Positions 44,293-54,162 are shown, numbered from the stretch's first letter. The stretch is 64,000 nt of DNA from Thalassotalea sp. Sam97 (GCF_041379765.1 NZ_CP166919.1:682001-746000); one strand, 5' to 3'. Notes: generated by a model from the sequence alone, not told the origin. A program made the numbers and translations.

Positions 44293-45507
44293 ATGAAGCT
44301 ACCTATTTATCTTGACTACTCAGCAACAACACCTGTTGATAAACGTGTTGCTGAAAAGATGATGCAATACATGACCAATGACGGCTTTTTTGGTAACCCA
44401 GCATCGCGCTCGCACAAATTTGGTTGGCAAGCAGAAGAAGCGGTAGATATCGCTCGTAATGATATTGCTGACTTAATCAATGCGGATCCTCGTGAGATTG
44501 TTTTTACATCGGGTGCGACCGAATCAAACAACTTAGCGATTAAAGGTGCAGCACATTTTTACCATAAAAAAGGTAAGCATATCATCACGTCTAAAACTGA
44601 ACACAAAGCCGTTTTAGATACTTGTCGCGAACTTGAACGTCAAGGTTATGAGGTTACTTACCTAGACCCTGAAGCAAACGGCTTAATTGATTTAGCTAAG
44701 TTAGAAGCGGCGATGCGCGACGATACTGTTTTGGTATCTATCATGCACGTAAACAATGAAATTGGCGTGATCCAAGACATCGAGAAAATCGGTGAATTAT
44801 GTCGCTCTCGTAAAATCATTTTCCACGTTGATGCAGCGCAATCAGCAGGTAAAATCCCTGTCGACATGCAAGCGTTAAAAGTAGATTTGTTATCTATTTC
44901 TGCACACAAAATGTACGGCCCTAAAGGTATTGGTGCTCTTTATGTGCGCCGTAAGCCACGTATTCGCTTAGAAGCACAAATGCACGGTGGTGGTCACGAG
45001 CGTGGTATGCGCAGTGGTACCTTAGCTACTCACCAAATCGTTGGTTTTGGTGAAGCATGTCGTATTGCGAAAGAAGAGATGCAACAAGATCTTGAGCACG
45101 TTATCGCCATGCGTGACCGTTTATGGAACGGCATCAAAGATATGGAGCAGGTATTTGTAAACGGTGATTTTGATCAGCGTTACCCTGGTAACCTAAATGT
45201 AAGTTTCAACTTTGTTGAAGGTGAGTCGTTAATTATGTCACTGAAAGACTTAGCAGTGTCATCAGGTTCGGCATGTACTTCAGCAAGTTTAGAGCCATCA
45301 TACGTACTTCGAGCATTAGGCTTGAATGATGAATTGGCACACAGCTCAATCCGCTTTAGTTTTGGTCGTTTCACCAAAGAAGAAGAAGTGGACTACGCAA
45401 TTGAGTTAATCCAAAAAGCAATTAATCACTTACGTGAAATGTCGCCACTTTGGGAAATGTTCCAAGACGGCGTTGATTTAGAGAAAGTAGAGTGGGTTGC
45501 ACACTAA
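44293..45507 (+). CDS. iscS: cysteine desulfurase IscS
   Basis: IscS takes sulfur from cysteine for clusters, tRNA thiolation and thiamine. The ATG at 44293 gives 404 residues starting MKLPIYLDYSATTPVDKRVA. The PLP lysine is K206 in SAHKMYGPKG and the persulfide-forming cysteine is C328 in SSGSACTSAS. Numbering matches E. coli IscS. It also supplies sulfur to ThiI, encoded at 59.3 kb. Confidence 0.98.
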   Translation: MKLPIYLDYSATTPVDKRVAEKMMQYMTNDGFFGNPASRSHKFGWQAEEAVDIARNDIADLINADPREIVFTSGATESNNLAIKGAAHFYHKKGKHIITSKTEHKAVLDTCRELERQGYEVTYLDPEANGLIDLAKLEAAMRDDTVLVSIMHVNNEIGVIQDIEKIGELCRSRKIIFHVDAAQSAGKIPVDMQALKVDLLSISAHKMYGPKGIGALYVRRKPRIRLEAQMHGGGHERGMRSGTLATHQIVGFGEACRIAKEEMQQDLEHVIAMRDRLWNGIKDMEQVFVNGDFDQRYPGNLNVSFNFVEGESLIMSLKDLAVSSGSACTSASLEPSYVLRALGLNDELAHSSIRFSFGRFTKEEEVDYAIELIQKAINHLREMSPLWEMFQDGVDLEKVEWVAH

Positions 45508-45551
45508 GTCTGGCAACGGCAAGACATTAGTTAACAAGTTTGAGGTAAATT

Positions 45552-45935
45552 ATGGCTTATAGTGAAAAAGTAATCGATCATTACGAAAACCCGCGCAACG
45601 TAGGTTCATTTGATAAAAACGACCCTTCAGTAGCAACGGGTATGGTTGGCGCACCAGCATGTGGTGATGTAATGAAACTACAATTAAAAATCGACGAGCA
45701 AGGCATTATCGAAGACGCTAAGTTCAAAACATACGGTTGTGGTAGTGCAATTGCATCAAGCTCGCTAGTAACTGAGTGGGTTAAAGGTAAGTCGATTGAA
45801 GAAGCTGCGGAAATCAAAAACACCGCCATCGCTGAAGAATTAGCATTACCGCCAGTAAAAATTCACTGTTCAATCCTAGCGGAAGATGCAATTAAAGCTG
45901 CGATTGACGACTACAAAGCAAAACAAGAAGCTTAA
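45552..45935 (+). CDS. iscU: iron-sulfur scaffold protein IscU
   Basis: IscU is the scaffold on which [2Fe-2S] clusters are built. The 127-residue protein has C37, C63 and C106 with D39 and H105, and the HscA-recognition motif LPPVK at 99-103. GAGGT precedes the ATG, and iscA starts three bases after its stop. Confidence 0.98.
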   Translation: MAYSEKVIDHYENPRNVGSFDKNDPSVATGMVGAPACGDVMKLQLKIDEQGIIEDAKFKTYGCGSAIASSSLVTEWVKGKSIEEAAEIKNTAIAEELALPPVKIHCSILAEDAIKAAIDDYKAKQEA

Positions 45936-45938
45936 GCT

Positions 45939-46262
45939 ATGGCGATTACGATGACCCCAGCGGCGTCAGAGCGCGTAAAAACGTTTTTGCTTAACCGAGG
46001 TTCAGGCGTTGGCCTGCGCCTTGGTGTAAAAACCACTGGTTGCTCTGGTTTGGCGTACGTTCTTGAGTTTGTCGATGAGCTTAATGCCGACGATGCCGTG
46101 TTCAATGTTGACGGAGTACAGATCATCGTTGATGGCAAATCACTTGTTCACCTTGATGGTACTGAGCTTGATTTCGTCAAAGAAGGTCTTAATGAAGGCT
46201 TTAAGTTTACCAACCCTAACGCCAAAGGCGAATGTGGGTGTGGTGAAAGCTTCAGTGTGTAA
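45939..46262 (+). CDS. iscA: A-type iron-sulfur carrier IscA
   Basis: IscA carries iron or [4Fe-4S] clusters to target proteins. The 107-residue protein has the three conserved cysteines C35, C99 and C101 in TTGCSGLAY and GECGCGESF. It is tightly linked to iscU. Confidence 0.97.
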   Translation: MAITMTPAASERVKTFLLNRGSGVGLRLGVKTTGCSGLAYVLEFVDELNADDAVFNVDGVQIIVDGKSLVHLDGTELDFVKEGLNEGFKFTNPNAKGECGCGESFSV

Positions 46263-46281
46263 TGGCTTCGGGACTTGACCT

Positions 46282-46806
46282 TTGAATTATTTTCAACTGT
46301 TTGGTTTAAAAGCCGAATTTGATATTGATAGTGCCGAGTTATCTGCCACTTATCAAGCGTTACAAAAAACGGTCCACCCGGACCGTTTTGCGCATTCTTC
46401 TGCTAAAGAGCAAATGCTAGCAGTGCAAAAATCTGCTGAAATTAATGACGCGTTTCAAACACTTAAAAATCCAATATCACGTGGCGAATATCTGTTGACC
46501 TTGCGTGGCACTGAGTTGCCTTCAGAGCAACAAAGCTTTGCTGATGTCGAATTTTTAATGCAGCAAATGGAACTGCGTGAGATGTTAGCGGACATTGAAC
46601 ATGCTAACGATGTTGATGCCGCATTATTTGCAGCACAAGAGTGTTTAGATGTGCAATCTCAGCATTTATGGCAACAGTTAAAAGCGCAGATAAGCAAAGA
46701 TACAGAACAAGATAATACACAGGCTGCAGAAACGTTACGTAAGTTTAAGTTTTATTATAAATTGAATGTAGAACTTGAACGCATTGAAGATAACCTGTTC
46801 GATTAA
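46282..46806 (+). CDS. hscB: co-chaperone HscB
   Basis: HscB is the J-domain partner that brings IscU to HscA. The 174-residue protein has HPD at residues 32-34 (KTVHPDRFAHSS) and a C-terminal three-helix IscU-binding part ending in LNVELERIEDNLFD. The only suitable start is TTG at 46282 (MNYFQLFGL), with a weak ribosome site (GGGAC), which may keep expression low relative to iscU. Confidence 0.95.
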   Translation: MNYFQLFGLKAEFDIDSAELSATYQALQKTVHPDRFAHSSAKEQMLAVQKSAEINDAFQTLKNPISRGEYLLTLRGTELPSEQQSFADVEFLMQQMELREMLADIEHANDVDAALFAAQECLDVQSQHLWQQLKAQISKDTEQDNTQAAETLRKFKFYYKLNVELERIEDNLFD

Positions 46807-46829
46807 TAACGAGTTAAATAGACAATATT

Positions 46830-48695
46830 ATGGCATTACTACAGATTGCTGAGCCGGGGCAAAGCAGCGTACCGCATCAGCATAAATTAGCCGCGGGTAT
46901 TGACCTTGGCACCACCAATTCGTTGGTGGCAACGGTGATGAGCGGTCTTCCTAAAACCTTGGTTGACGCAAGTGGCCAAGACATTCTTCCTTCGATTGTA
47001 AGCTATCAAGCAGAGCAAACGCTTGTCGGTCTTGCTGCTAAACAGCACGCAATCAGCGATCCAGAAAACACCATAGTATCGGCCAAGCGCTTAATTGGTC
47101 GTTCATTGAGTGATATTCAAAGCAAATACCCTTCGTTGCCATATGAATTTTGTGGTGAGCCATCGCACCCATCAATTAACACCCGGGTTGGCGCGAAAAA
47201 TCCAGTACAAGTATCTGCGGAAATCCTCAAGGCATTAAGCCAGCGTGCACAAATGTCATTAGGTGGTGAGTTGCAAGGTGTGGTTATTACCGTGCCTGCT
47301 TACTTTGACGATGCACAGCGTCAAAGTACCAAAGATGCGGCAACCTTAGCGGGTGTTAATGTACTGCGCTTACTAAACGAGCCAACCGCAGCTGCCGTAG
47401 CTTACGGTTTAGATAGCGGTCAAGAAGGTGTTATCGCCGTATATGACTTAGGTGGTGGTACCTTTGATATCTCTATTCTACGCCTAAATAAAGGCGTGTT
47501 TGAGGTGATGGCAACTGGCGGAGATTCTGCTCTAGGTGGTGATGATTTTGACCATGCCTTAGCGGACCATATTATTGCTCAAGCAGGGTTAACACGCCCA
47601 TTGTCTAACTCGTTAGAGCGTCAAGTTCTAATGCAAGCAACAGCGGTTAAAGAAGCACTATCTGCAAGCGAAAGTACAGATTGCCAGCTAACTCTAGAGT
47701 CGGGTGATAAACTAAACTTTGCGGTTACTCGCGATACCTTTAACACGTTAATCAAGCCATTAGTGAGCCAAACTCTGCGCGCTTGCCGTCGCTCATTAAA
47801 AGACGCAGGCGTGACTGCCGATGAAGTGATTGAAGTTGTTATGGTTGGTGGTTCAACGCGCGTACCTTTAGTTCGTGAAGAGGTTGCTAACTTTTTCAAA
47901 AAGCAGCCATTAACATCAATCGACCCTGATAAAGTCGTTGCTATTGGTGCCGCCATTCAAGCCGATGTTTTAGTTGGCAACAAGCCTGACAGTGAAATGC
48001 TACTGCTTGACGTAACACCTCTGTCACTAGGCTTAGAAACCATGGGCGGTCTTGTTGAGAAGGTTATTCCGCGTAACACGACTATTCCTGTTGCTCGCGC
48101 ACAAGAGTTTACTACCTTTAAAGATGGTCAAACCGCTATGGCGATTCACGTACTGCAAGGTGAACGAGAATTGGTTGACGATTGTCGTTCATTAGCGCGT
48201 TTTGAATTGCGTGGCATTCCTGCAATGACTGCCGGTGCTGCCCATATTCGCGTCACGTTTAAAGTCGATGCCGATGGCCTTTTAAGCGTTAGCGCAATGG
48301 AAAAATCAACAGGCGTTGAAGCGTCAATCGAAGTTAAGCCGTCGTTTGGTCTTGAAGAAGACGATATCATCAATATGCTGAAAGAGTCGATGAGCAATGC
48401 CAAACAAGACATGGATGCACGCATGTTAAAAGAGCAGCAAGTTGAAGCGGCTCGCGTACATGAAAGCGTTAGCGCGGCACTTGCTGAAGATGGCGAACGC
48501 TTGTTATCAGAGCAAGAGCGTCAAGACATAGCCAGCGCACTTGCCCAATTATTAAAAATCAGTCAAGGTGACGATGTAGATGCAATTGAAGCTGCTATTG
48601 CCTCGGTTGATACGATTACAGCGACTTTTGCTGAGCGCCGTATGGATGCGTCAATCCGTACCGCTTTAGCGGGTCATTCGGTAGATGAGGTTTAA
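46830..48695 (+). CDS. hscA: Hsp70-type chaperone HscA
   Basis: HscA uses ATP to release clusters from IscU. The 621-residue protein has a nucleotide-binding domain with AAGIDLGTTNSLVATV, AVYDLGGGTFDISILRL and VVMVGGSTRVPLVRE, the linker LLLDVTPLSLGLETMGG, and a substrate domain. It lies between hscB and fdx, spaced by a few bases. Confidence 0.97.
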   Translation: MALLQIAEPGQSSVPHQHKLAAGIDLGTTNSLVATVMSGLPKTLVDASGQDILPSIVSYQAEQTLVGLAAKQHAISDPENTIVSAKRLIGRSLSDIQSKYPSLPYEFCGEPSHPSINTRVGAKNPVQVSAEILKALSQRAQMSLGGELQGVVITVPAYFDDAQRQSTKDAATLAGVNVLRLLNEPTAAAVAYGLDSGQEGVIAVYDLGGGTFDISILRLNKGVFEVMATGGDSALGGDDFDHALADHIIAQAGLTRPLSNSLERQVLMQATAVKEALSASESTDCQLTLESGDKLNFAVTRDTFNTLIKPLVSQTLRACRRSLKDAGVTADEVIEVVMVGGSTRVPLVREEVANFFKKQPLTSIDPDKVVAIGAAIQADVLVGNKPDSEMLLLDVTPLSLGLETMGGLVEKVIPRNTTIPVARAQEFTTFKDGQTAMAIHVLQGERELVDDCRSLARFELRGIPAMTAGAAHIRVTFKVDADGLLSVSAMEKSTGVEASIEVKPSFGLEEDDIINMLKESMSNAKQDMDARMLKEQQVEAARVHESVSAALAEDGERLLSEQERQDIASALAQLLKISQGDDVDAIEAAIASVDTITATFAERRMDASIRTALAGHSVDEV

Positions 48696-48697
48696 TC

Positions 48698-49036
48698 ATG
48701 CCACAAGTTATTTTTCTTCCAAACGATGAACTTTGCCCTGAAGGTTTAGCGGTAGAAGCTGAAACTGGCGAAACGCTATTAGATGTTGCGCTTCGCAATC
48801 AGATCCACGTTGAGCACGCTTGTGAAAAAGTATGTGCTTGTACCACATGCCACATGATTGTTCGCGAAGGCTTTGACTCACTTGAAGAAAGCGATGAATT
48901 AGAAGACGACATGCTAGATAAAGCATGGGGTCTAGAGCCCGAGTCGCGGTTAGGTTGTCAGGCGGTAATCGCTGACGAAGACTTAGTGGTAGAGATCCCT
49001 AAGTACACCGTTAATATGGTGTCTGAAAACCACTAA
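48698..49036 (+). CDS. fdx: ISC-system [2Fe-2S] ferredoxin
   Basis: This adrenodoxin-type ferredoxin supplies electrons during cluster assembly. The 112-residue protein has ligands C42, C48, C51 and C87, with an additional C46 typical of Isc ferredoxins. The start codon follows the hscA stop by two bases. A terminator follows directly; iscX, which often comes next, is absent. Confidence 0.97.
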   Translation: MPQVIFLPNDELCPEGLAVEAETGETLLDVALRNQIHVEHACEKVCACTTCHMIVREGFDSLEESDELEDDMLDKAWGLEPESRLGCQAVIADEDLVVEIPKYTVNMVSENH

Positions 49037-49062
49037 TCACGCTCTTCTATACGCTCATTATG

Positions 49063-49092
49063 CAAAGGCCCGTTCGGGCCTTTGTTGTTTTT
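49063..49092 (+). terminator. terminator of the isc operon
   Basis: CAAAGGCCCG pairs with CGGGCCTTTG, followed by a T-rich run, 27 bases after fdx. Confidence 0.85.
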
Positions 49093-49237
49093 ACCCTCTT
49101 GAATTGTAAATCCCTCGGAAGCCACAAAAATAAAGGCAATTTACCGTGTACAACGTCTGCCTGATCGGGCAAAATATGCAACTATAAATATGACTAATAA
49201 TTACACATCTTCATTAGATTAATCAGAGGGAAAATCC

Positions 49238-50494
49238 ATGCTAACTCGTGATATGAATATTGCTGACTTCGACCCAGAGTTGTACGACGCAATGACCAAA
49301 GAAGTAGAGCGTCAAGAGCATCATATCGAACTTATCGCGTCAGAAAACTACACAAGTCCACGCGTATTAGAAGCTCAAGGCTCACAATTAACTAACAAAT
49401 ACGCTGAAGGTTACCCTGGTAAGCGTTACTACGGCGGTTGTGAGTTCGTTGACATCGCTGAAGAGTTAGCTATCAAACGTGCTTGTGAGCTATTCGGCGC
49501 AGATTACGCTAACGTACAGCCGCACGCAGGTTCACAAGCAAACTCTGCGGTATTTATGGCGCTTTGTACGCCAGGCGCTAAAGTTTTAGGTATGAGCCTA
49601 GCACACGGTGGTCACTTAACTCACGGTAGTGGCGTTAACTTCTCTGGTAAAATGTACGAGCCAATTCAGTACGGTCTACACCCAGAAACTGGCGATATCG
49701 ACTACGAAGAAGTTGAGCGTTTAGCACTAGAGCACAAGCCTGAGATGATCGTTGCTGGTTTCTCTGCATTCTCTGGTATCGTTGATTGGGCGCGTTTCCG
49801 TGAAATCGCTGACAAAGTGGGCGCTTACCTTATGGTTGATATGGCCCACGTTGCAGGCCTTATCGCAGCGGGTTTATACCCGAACCCACTACCACATGCG
49901 CACGTTGTGACTACGACTACTCATAAAACATTAGCGGGTCCTCGTGGCGGTCTTATCTTATCGGCATGTGGCGACGAAGCCATTTACAAAAAGCTTAACT
50001 CAGCGGTATTCCCTGGTGGCCAAGGTGGCCCATTAATGCACATCATCGCAGCGAAAGCGGTAGCATTTAAAGAAGCATTAGCGCCAGAGTTTAAAGAGTA
50101 TCAACAAAACGTATTAAGCAACGCTAAGACCATGGTTCGCGTATTACAAGAGCGTGGCTATAAAGTTGTTTCAAATGGTACAGAAAACCACTTGTTACTT
50201 CTTGATCTAATCGATAAAGATATCACGGGTAAAGACGCTGATGCAGCGCTTGGCCGCGCGTTTATCACCGTAAACAAAAACTCGGTACCAAATGACCCTC
50301 GTTCACCGTTTGTTACCTCAGGTTTGCGTTTAGGTACTCCAGCAATTACTCGTCGTGGTTTTGGTGAAGCAGAAACGGCAGAGCTTACTGCTTGGATCTG
50401 TGATATCCTTGATGACATTAATAACGAAGCGACGATTGACGCGGTTCGTGAAAAAGTTATCGAGCTTTGTTCACGCTTCCCAGTTTATGCCTAA
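49238..50494 (+). CDS. glyA: serine hydroxymethyltransferase
   Basis: GlyA interconverts serine and glycine and feeds one-carbon units to folate. The 418-residue protein has IELIASENYTSPRVLEAQGS, YPGKRYYGGCEFVD, MVDMAHVAGLIAAGLYPNPL and the PLP lysine in VTTTTHKTLAGPRGG. The length matches E. coli GlyA (417). It is a single gene with its own terminator. No glycine riboswitch is evident in the 145-base leader region. Confidence 0.98.
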   Translation: MLTRDMNIADFDPELYDAMTKEVERQEHHIELIASENYTSPRVLEAQGSQLTNKYAEGYPGKRYYGGCEFVDIAEELAIKRACELFGADYANVQPHAGSQANSAVFMALCTPGAKVLGMSLAHGGHLTHGSGVNFSGKMYEPIQYGLHPETGDIDYEEVERLALEHKPEMIVAGFSAFSGIVDWARFREIADKVGAYLMVDMAHVAGLIAAGLYPNPLPHAHVVTTTTHKTLAGPRGGLILSACGDEAIYKKLNSAVFPGGQGGPLMHIIAAKAVAFKEALAPEFKEYQQNVLSNAKTMVRVLQERGYKVVSNGTENHLLLLDLIDKDITGKDADAALGRAFITVNKNSVPNDPRSPFVTSGLRLGTPAITRRGFGEAETAELTAWICDILDDINNEATIDAVREKVIELCSRFPVYA

Positions 50495-50517
50495 TAGCAG
50501 ATAACCTCATTATCGAT

Positions 50518-50545
50518 AAAATGGCCGCTTCATGCGGCCATTTTT
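50518..50545 (+). terminator. terminator after glyA
   Basis: AAATGGCCGC pairs with GCGGCCATTT around TTCAT, and a T-run follows. Confidence 0.9.
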
Positions 50546-50629
50546 GTCTCTGACGTTAATATTTTTAATTTTTGTTTGTGCTACTGGTTTTCGCTGATTA
50601 ATAAAAACATAGAGCTACGTTTTTTATTT

Positions 50630-50638
50630 TGCTAAAGT
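50630..50638 (+). promoter_or_regulatory. extended -10 promoter candidate for nrdR-rib
   Basis: TGCTAAAGT followed by GACGCC lies 31 bases before nrdR. It is similar in form to the nqrA and suhB elements. Confidence 0.4.
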
Positions 50639-50669
50639 GACGCCAAGAAACTTTATGAGCTGAAATATC

Positions 50670-51122
50670 ATGTATTGTCCGTTTTGTGCAGCAACTGAAA
50701 CTAAGGTCATCGACTCTCGTTTAGTCAGTGACGGCCATCAAGTACGCCGTCGTCGCGAATGCCTTGAATGCAAAGAGCGCTTTACCACCTTTGAAGGTGC
50801 AGAACTGGTCATGCCACGTATTATTAAGCGCGATGGTTCCCGCGAACCGTTTAATGACGATAAATTGCGCAGTGGCTTGTTACGAGCTCTTGAAAAGCGC
50901 CCAGTAAGTATTGAAAGTATTGAGCGCTCAATTAACAACCTTAAATCGAAGTTGCGTGCTACTGGCGAGCGTGAGGTGCAAAGTGAATTACTTGGTAGTA
51001 TTCTGATGGATGAGCTAAAAGGCTTAGATAAAGTCGCTTATGTGCGCTTTGCTTCGGTCTATCGCTCATTTGAAGATATTCGCGAATTTGGTGAAGAAAT
51101 CGCACGTTTGGGTGATGATTAA
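50670..51122 (+). CDS. nrdR: transcriptional repressor NrdR
   Basis: NrdR senses (d)ATP and represses ribonucleotide reductase genes. The 150-residue protein has a zinc ribbon with C3, C6, C31 and C34, then an ATP-cone domain (LVMPRIIKRDGSREPFNDDK onward). It is the first gene of the rib cluster, the usual neighbourhood. Confidence 0.97.
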   Translation: MYCPFCAATETKVIDSRLVSDGHQVRRRRECLECKERFTTFEGAELVMPRIIKRDGSREPFNDDKLRSGLLRALEKRPVSIESIERSINNLKSKLRATGEREVQSELLGSILMDELKGLDKVAYVRFASVYRSFEDIREFGEEIARLGDD

Positions 51123-51196
51123 CGATTCAGTCAATATAAGCTCTCTTTCACGTTCGCGAAATCAGCGAGCAAAAGCCACACTGCAAAAAACATAGC

Positions 51197-52339
51197 ATGG
51201 TTAATACACACGAACATTTTATGCAGCTAGCGGTTCAGCTAGCAAAACATGGTTTATACACAACATCACCTAATCCTCGTGTGGGTTGTGTTTTAGTAAA
51301 AGATGGCGGTATAGTCGGCCAAGGTTACCACCTGAAGGCTGGGAGTGGCCATGCAGAAGTGAATGCGATACGTGATGCAGGAGATGATGCTCGTGGTGCT
51401 ACGGCATATGTCACTTTAGAGCCGTGTAGTCATTATGGTCGTACACCACCGTGTGCTAAAGGTTTGATTGATGCCGGCATCACCCGAGTGGTTTATGGCA
51501 TGCAAGATCCTAATCCATTGGTGTCAGGACGTGGCATAGCTATGCTAAAAGAAGCGGGAATCGAGTGTGTAGGTCCGGTGCTTGAACAAGCATGCCGGGA
51601 GTTAAATCCTGGTTTTATTCAACGCATGGTAACAGGAAAACCATTAGTTCGCTGTAAATTGGCAGCAAGTCTTGATGGCAAAACGGCGATGGCTAGCGGA
51701 GAGAGTAAGTGGATTACCGGCTCAGCTGCACGCGCCGATGTACAACATTATCGCGCTCGAAGCTGTGCGATTATTAGCGGCGCCGATACCGTACTTACCG
51801 ATGATGCGAGATTAAACGTTAGAGCTGAACAGCTGTATTTGCATGGCGACAGTGATGCATTCAAGCTAGCTACTGAGCAAACAGTTCGTCAACCGGTTCG
51901 AGTTATTATTGATACCAAGCAACGTTTATCTCCTGATTTAGCGCTATTCTCTATAGAGTCGCCGATAATCTTGGTACGTATTGCTGGGCATAATCTTGAA
52001 AACTCAGTAGTTTGGCCTCATTTTGTAGAGCAGTTGCTGGTCAAGGAAAAAGATGGCCAAGCGGACCTTTGTGATTTAGTGAAGCAATTAGCAAAGCGTG
52101 GCTTTAATGAGCTTTGGCTAGAAAGCGGTCGAGTCCTTAGTGGGGCATTTTTTAAAGCTCAGTTAGTTGATGAGTTAGTGCTTTATCAAGCACCGAAATT
52201 AATGGCTGATGCTGCGCTTGGCTTAGTAGATATACCTGAACTCGACACACTAGCACAGGCTATTGCGTTAGAAATAAATGATATTCGCAAAATAGGCGAC
52301 GATGTCCGTTTTATTTGTCATGTTAAAAATGATCAATAG
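51197..52339 (+). CDS. ribD: bifunctional riboflavin deaminase/reductase RibD
   Basis: RibD carries out the second and third steps of riboflavin synthesis. The 380-residue protein has an N-terminal deaminase domain with zinc ligands H52, C77 and C86 (GSGHAEVNAIRDAG, TLEPCSHYGRTPPC) and a C-terminal NADPH-dependent reductase domain from about residue 150 (VRCKLAASLDGKTAMASGES onward). It is 74 bases from nrdR and 46 from ribE. Confidence 0.96.
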   Translation: MVNTHEHFMQLAVQLAKHGLYTTSPNPRVGCVLVKDGGIVGQGYHLKAGSGHAEVNAIRDAGDDARGATAYVTLEPCSHYGRTPPCAKGLIDAGITRVVYGMQDPNPLVSGRGIAMLKEAGIECVGPVLEQACRELNPGFIQRMVTGKPLVRCKLAASLDGKTAMASGESKWITGSAARADVQHYRARSCAIISGADTVLTDDARLNVRAEQLYLHGDSDAFKLATEQTVRQPVRVIIDTKQRLSPDLALFSIESPIILVRIAGHNLENSVVWPHFVEQLLVKEKDGQADLCDLVKQLAKRGFNELWLESGRVLSGAFFKAQLVDELVLYQAPKLMADAALGLVDIPELDTLAQAIALEINDIRKIGDDVRFICHVKNDQ

Positions 52340-52385
52340 CGACAAGTAACGGCATCAGATTAACGATAAGAATTTAGGAATTACT

Positions 52386-53048
52386 ATGTTTACCGGAATT
52401 ATTGAAGCGGTTGGTACGATTGGTGCTATCGATATCAATGCCTCGGGCGCACGCATTACGGTTAATGTTGGTAAACTTGACATGAGTGATGTTAAGTTAG
52501 GCGACTCGATTGCTACCAACGGTATATGTTTAACGGTAGTCGACTTCGATCAGCACAGCTATAGCGCTGATGTTTCTGTCGAGACATTAACGCGCACAGG
52601 TTTTGCCCATTACAAAGTCGGGCAAAAGGTTAACCTTGAAAAGGCCATGTTACCAACCACCCGTTTTGGTGGGCATATTGTTAGTGGCCATGTTGATGGT
52701 GTCGCACAAATTAAACAAATAAAACAGGTAGGCAATGCTGTTGAATACTGGCTAGAAATACCGAGTGAACTACGCCAGTATATTGCCGAAAAAGGTTCAG
52801 TGACGATTGATGGTACTTCGCTTACGGTGAATTCGTTGAGTGATGGTCAGTTCCGTTTAACGATAGTGCCACATACAACGCAAGAGACTATTATTAGTGG
52901 CTATCAAGTAGGCACTATGGTGAATCTTGAAGTAGATGTTATGGCGCGTTATTTAGAGCGTTTATTGTTGTGTCAAAATGAGCCAGTGCAAACAAGCTCT
53001 GGTGTTACAGAAGAGCTGCTAATGAAAAGCGGTTTTATGAAAGGTTAG
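52386..53048 (+). CDS. ribE: riboflavin synthase alpha subunit
   Basis: RibE dismutates two lumazine molecules to riboflavin. The 220-residue protein has the tandem lumazine-binding barrels: MFTGIIEAVG in the first and TTRFGGHIVSGHVDG in the second. It is followed four bases later by ribBX. The symbol ribC is used in some species. Confidence 0.96.
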   Translation: MFTGIIEAVGTIGAIDINASGARITVNVGKLDMSDVKLGDSIATNGICLTVVDFDQHSYSADVSVETLTRTGFAHYKVGQKVNLEKAMLPTTRFGGHIVSGHVDGVAQIKQIKQVGNAVEYWLEIPSELRQYIAEKGSVTIDGTSLTVNSLSDGQFRLTIVPHTTQETIISGYQVGTMVNLEVDVMARYLERLLLCQNEPVQTSSGVTEELLMKSGFMKG

Positions 53049-53052
53049 GAAT

Positions 53053-54162
53053 ATGAAGTTAAATACCCCACAAGAGATCATTGAAGACATCAGACAAGGC
53101 AAAATGGTTATTTTGGTTGATGATGAAGATCGCGAGAATGAAGGTGACTTCATTATGGCCGCGGAAATGGTTACGCCAGAAGCCATCAACTTTATGGCGA
53201 CACACGGTCGAGGCTTGATTTGCTTACCTATGTCACGTGAAAAGTGCGAAAAACTTAAATTACCATTAATGGTTGATAAAAATGATGCACAGTTCACCAC
53301 CAACTTTACGGTTTCTATTGAAGCTGCGCGTGGTGTTACCACAGGTATTTCAGCAGCTGACCGTGCAACAACCATTTTGGCGGCCTGTGATGCGGATGCA
53401 GATCATCGCTCTATTGTGCAACCGGGTCATATATTCCCGCTTATTGCTAAAGATGGTGGTGTATTAAACCGTGCAGGTCATACCGAAGCCGGTGTTGATT
53501 TAGCCCGTTTGGCCGGTTTTGAACCTGCCGCTGTGATTGTTGAAATTCTTAACGAAGATGGCACTATGGCGCGCCGCCCTGATTTAGAAGTTATTGCCGA
53601 AAAGCATGGCGTGAAAATGGGCACGATTGCTGATTTAATTGAATATCGCAACGCAACCGAAACCACTATTAGCCGAGTAAGTGAATGTAAGTTGCCTACT
53701 CAATATGGTGAGTTTGACTTAGTCGCCTTTACCGATACGATTGATGGCATGACACACTTTGCCTTAACCAAAGGTGAAATCAAAGCGGATGAGCCTACAT
53801 TGGTTCGTGTCCACTTAGAAAACACCTTCCGTGATTTACTATTTTCTACTCGAGATAGTAAAAATACTTGGCCAATTCACAACGCCTTAGAAAAAATCGG
53901 CAATGAAGGCGGGGTATTGGTGTTACTAGGTAAACACGAATCACCACAGCAGCTGCTTGAGCAAGTACGAAAATACGCCGCGCAGGATACTGGCGAAGAA
54001 ATTAATGAAGTCGTTAAGCACGTTGGTTCTCGTAACGTTGGTGTCGGTTCGCAGATTTTAGCTAACTTAGGTGTGAGTAAAATGCGTTTGTTAACGTCAC
54101 AGAGCAAGTACCATTCACTAGGTGGTTTTGGCTTAGAAATTGTTGAATACATTTCAGAGTAA
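53053..54162 (+). CDS. ribBX: RibBX: DHBP synthase fused to a degenerate GTP cyclohydrolase II-like domain
   Basis: The N-terminal 200 residues are an intact 3,4-dihydroxy-2-butanone 4-phosphate synthase (VDDEDRENEGDFIMAAE, THGRGLICLPMS, HTEAGVDLARLAG). The C-terminal 165 residues resemble GTP cyclohydrolase II, but the zinc-binding cysteine block (C-x10-C-x-C) is missing: where it should be, the sequence reads LVRVHLENTFRDLLFSTRDS. This matches the RibBX variant described from Shewanella and relatives, where a separate RibA does the cyclohydrolase step. It is the last gene of the cluster and is followed by a terminator. Confidence 0.92.
   Translation: MKLNTPQEIIEDIRQGKMVILVDDEDRENEGDFIMAAEMVTPEAINFMATHGRGLICLPMSREKCEKLKLPLMVDKNDAQFTTNFTVSIEAARGVTTGISAADRATTILAACDADADHRSIVQPGHIFPLIAKDGGVLNRAGHTEAGVDLARLAGFEPAAVIVEILNEDGTMARRPDLEVIAEKHGVKMGTIADLIEYRNATETTISRVSECKLPTQYGEFDLVAFTDTIDGMTHFALTKGEIKADEPTLVRVHLENTFRDLLFSTRDSKNTWPIHNALEKIGNEGGVLVLLGKHESPQQLLEQVRKYAAQDTGEEINEVVKHVGSRNVGVGSQILANLGVSKMRLLTSQSKYHSLGGFGLEIVEYISE

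Noticed and set aside
49093..49237. Glycine riboswitch upstream of glyA
   Set aside because: No paired aptamer-like conserved core or terminator was recognised in this short region.
51123..51196. FMN riboswitch before ribD
   Set aside because: The gap is only 74 bases, too short for an RFN element, and no matching core is present; none was seen before ribE or ribBX either.
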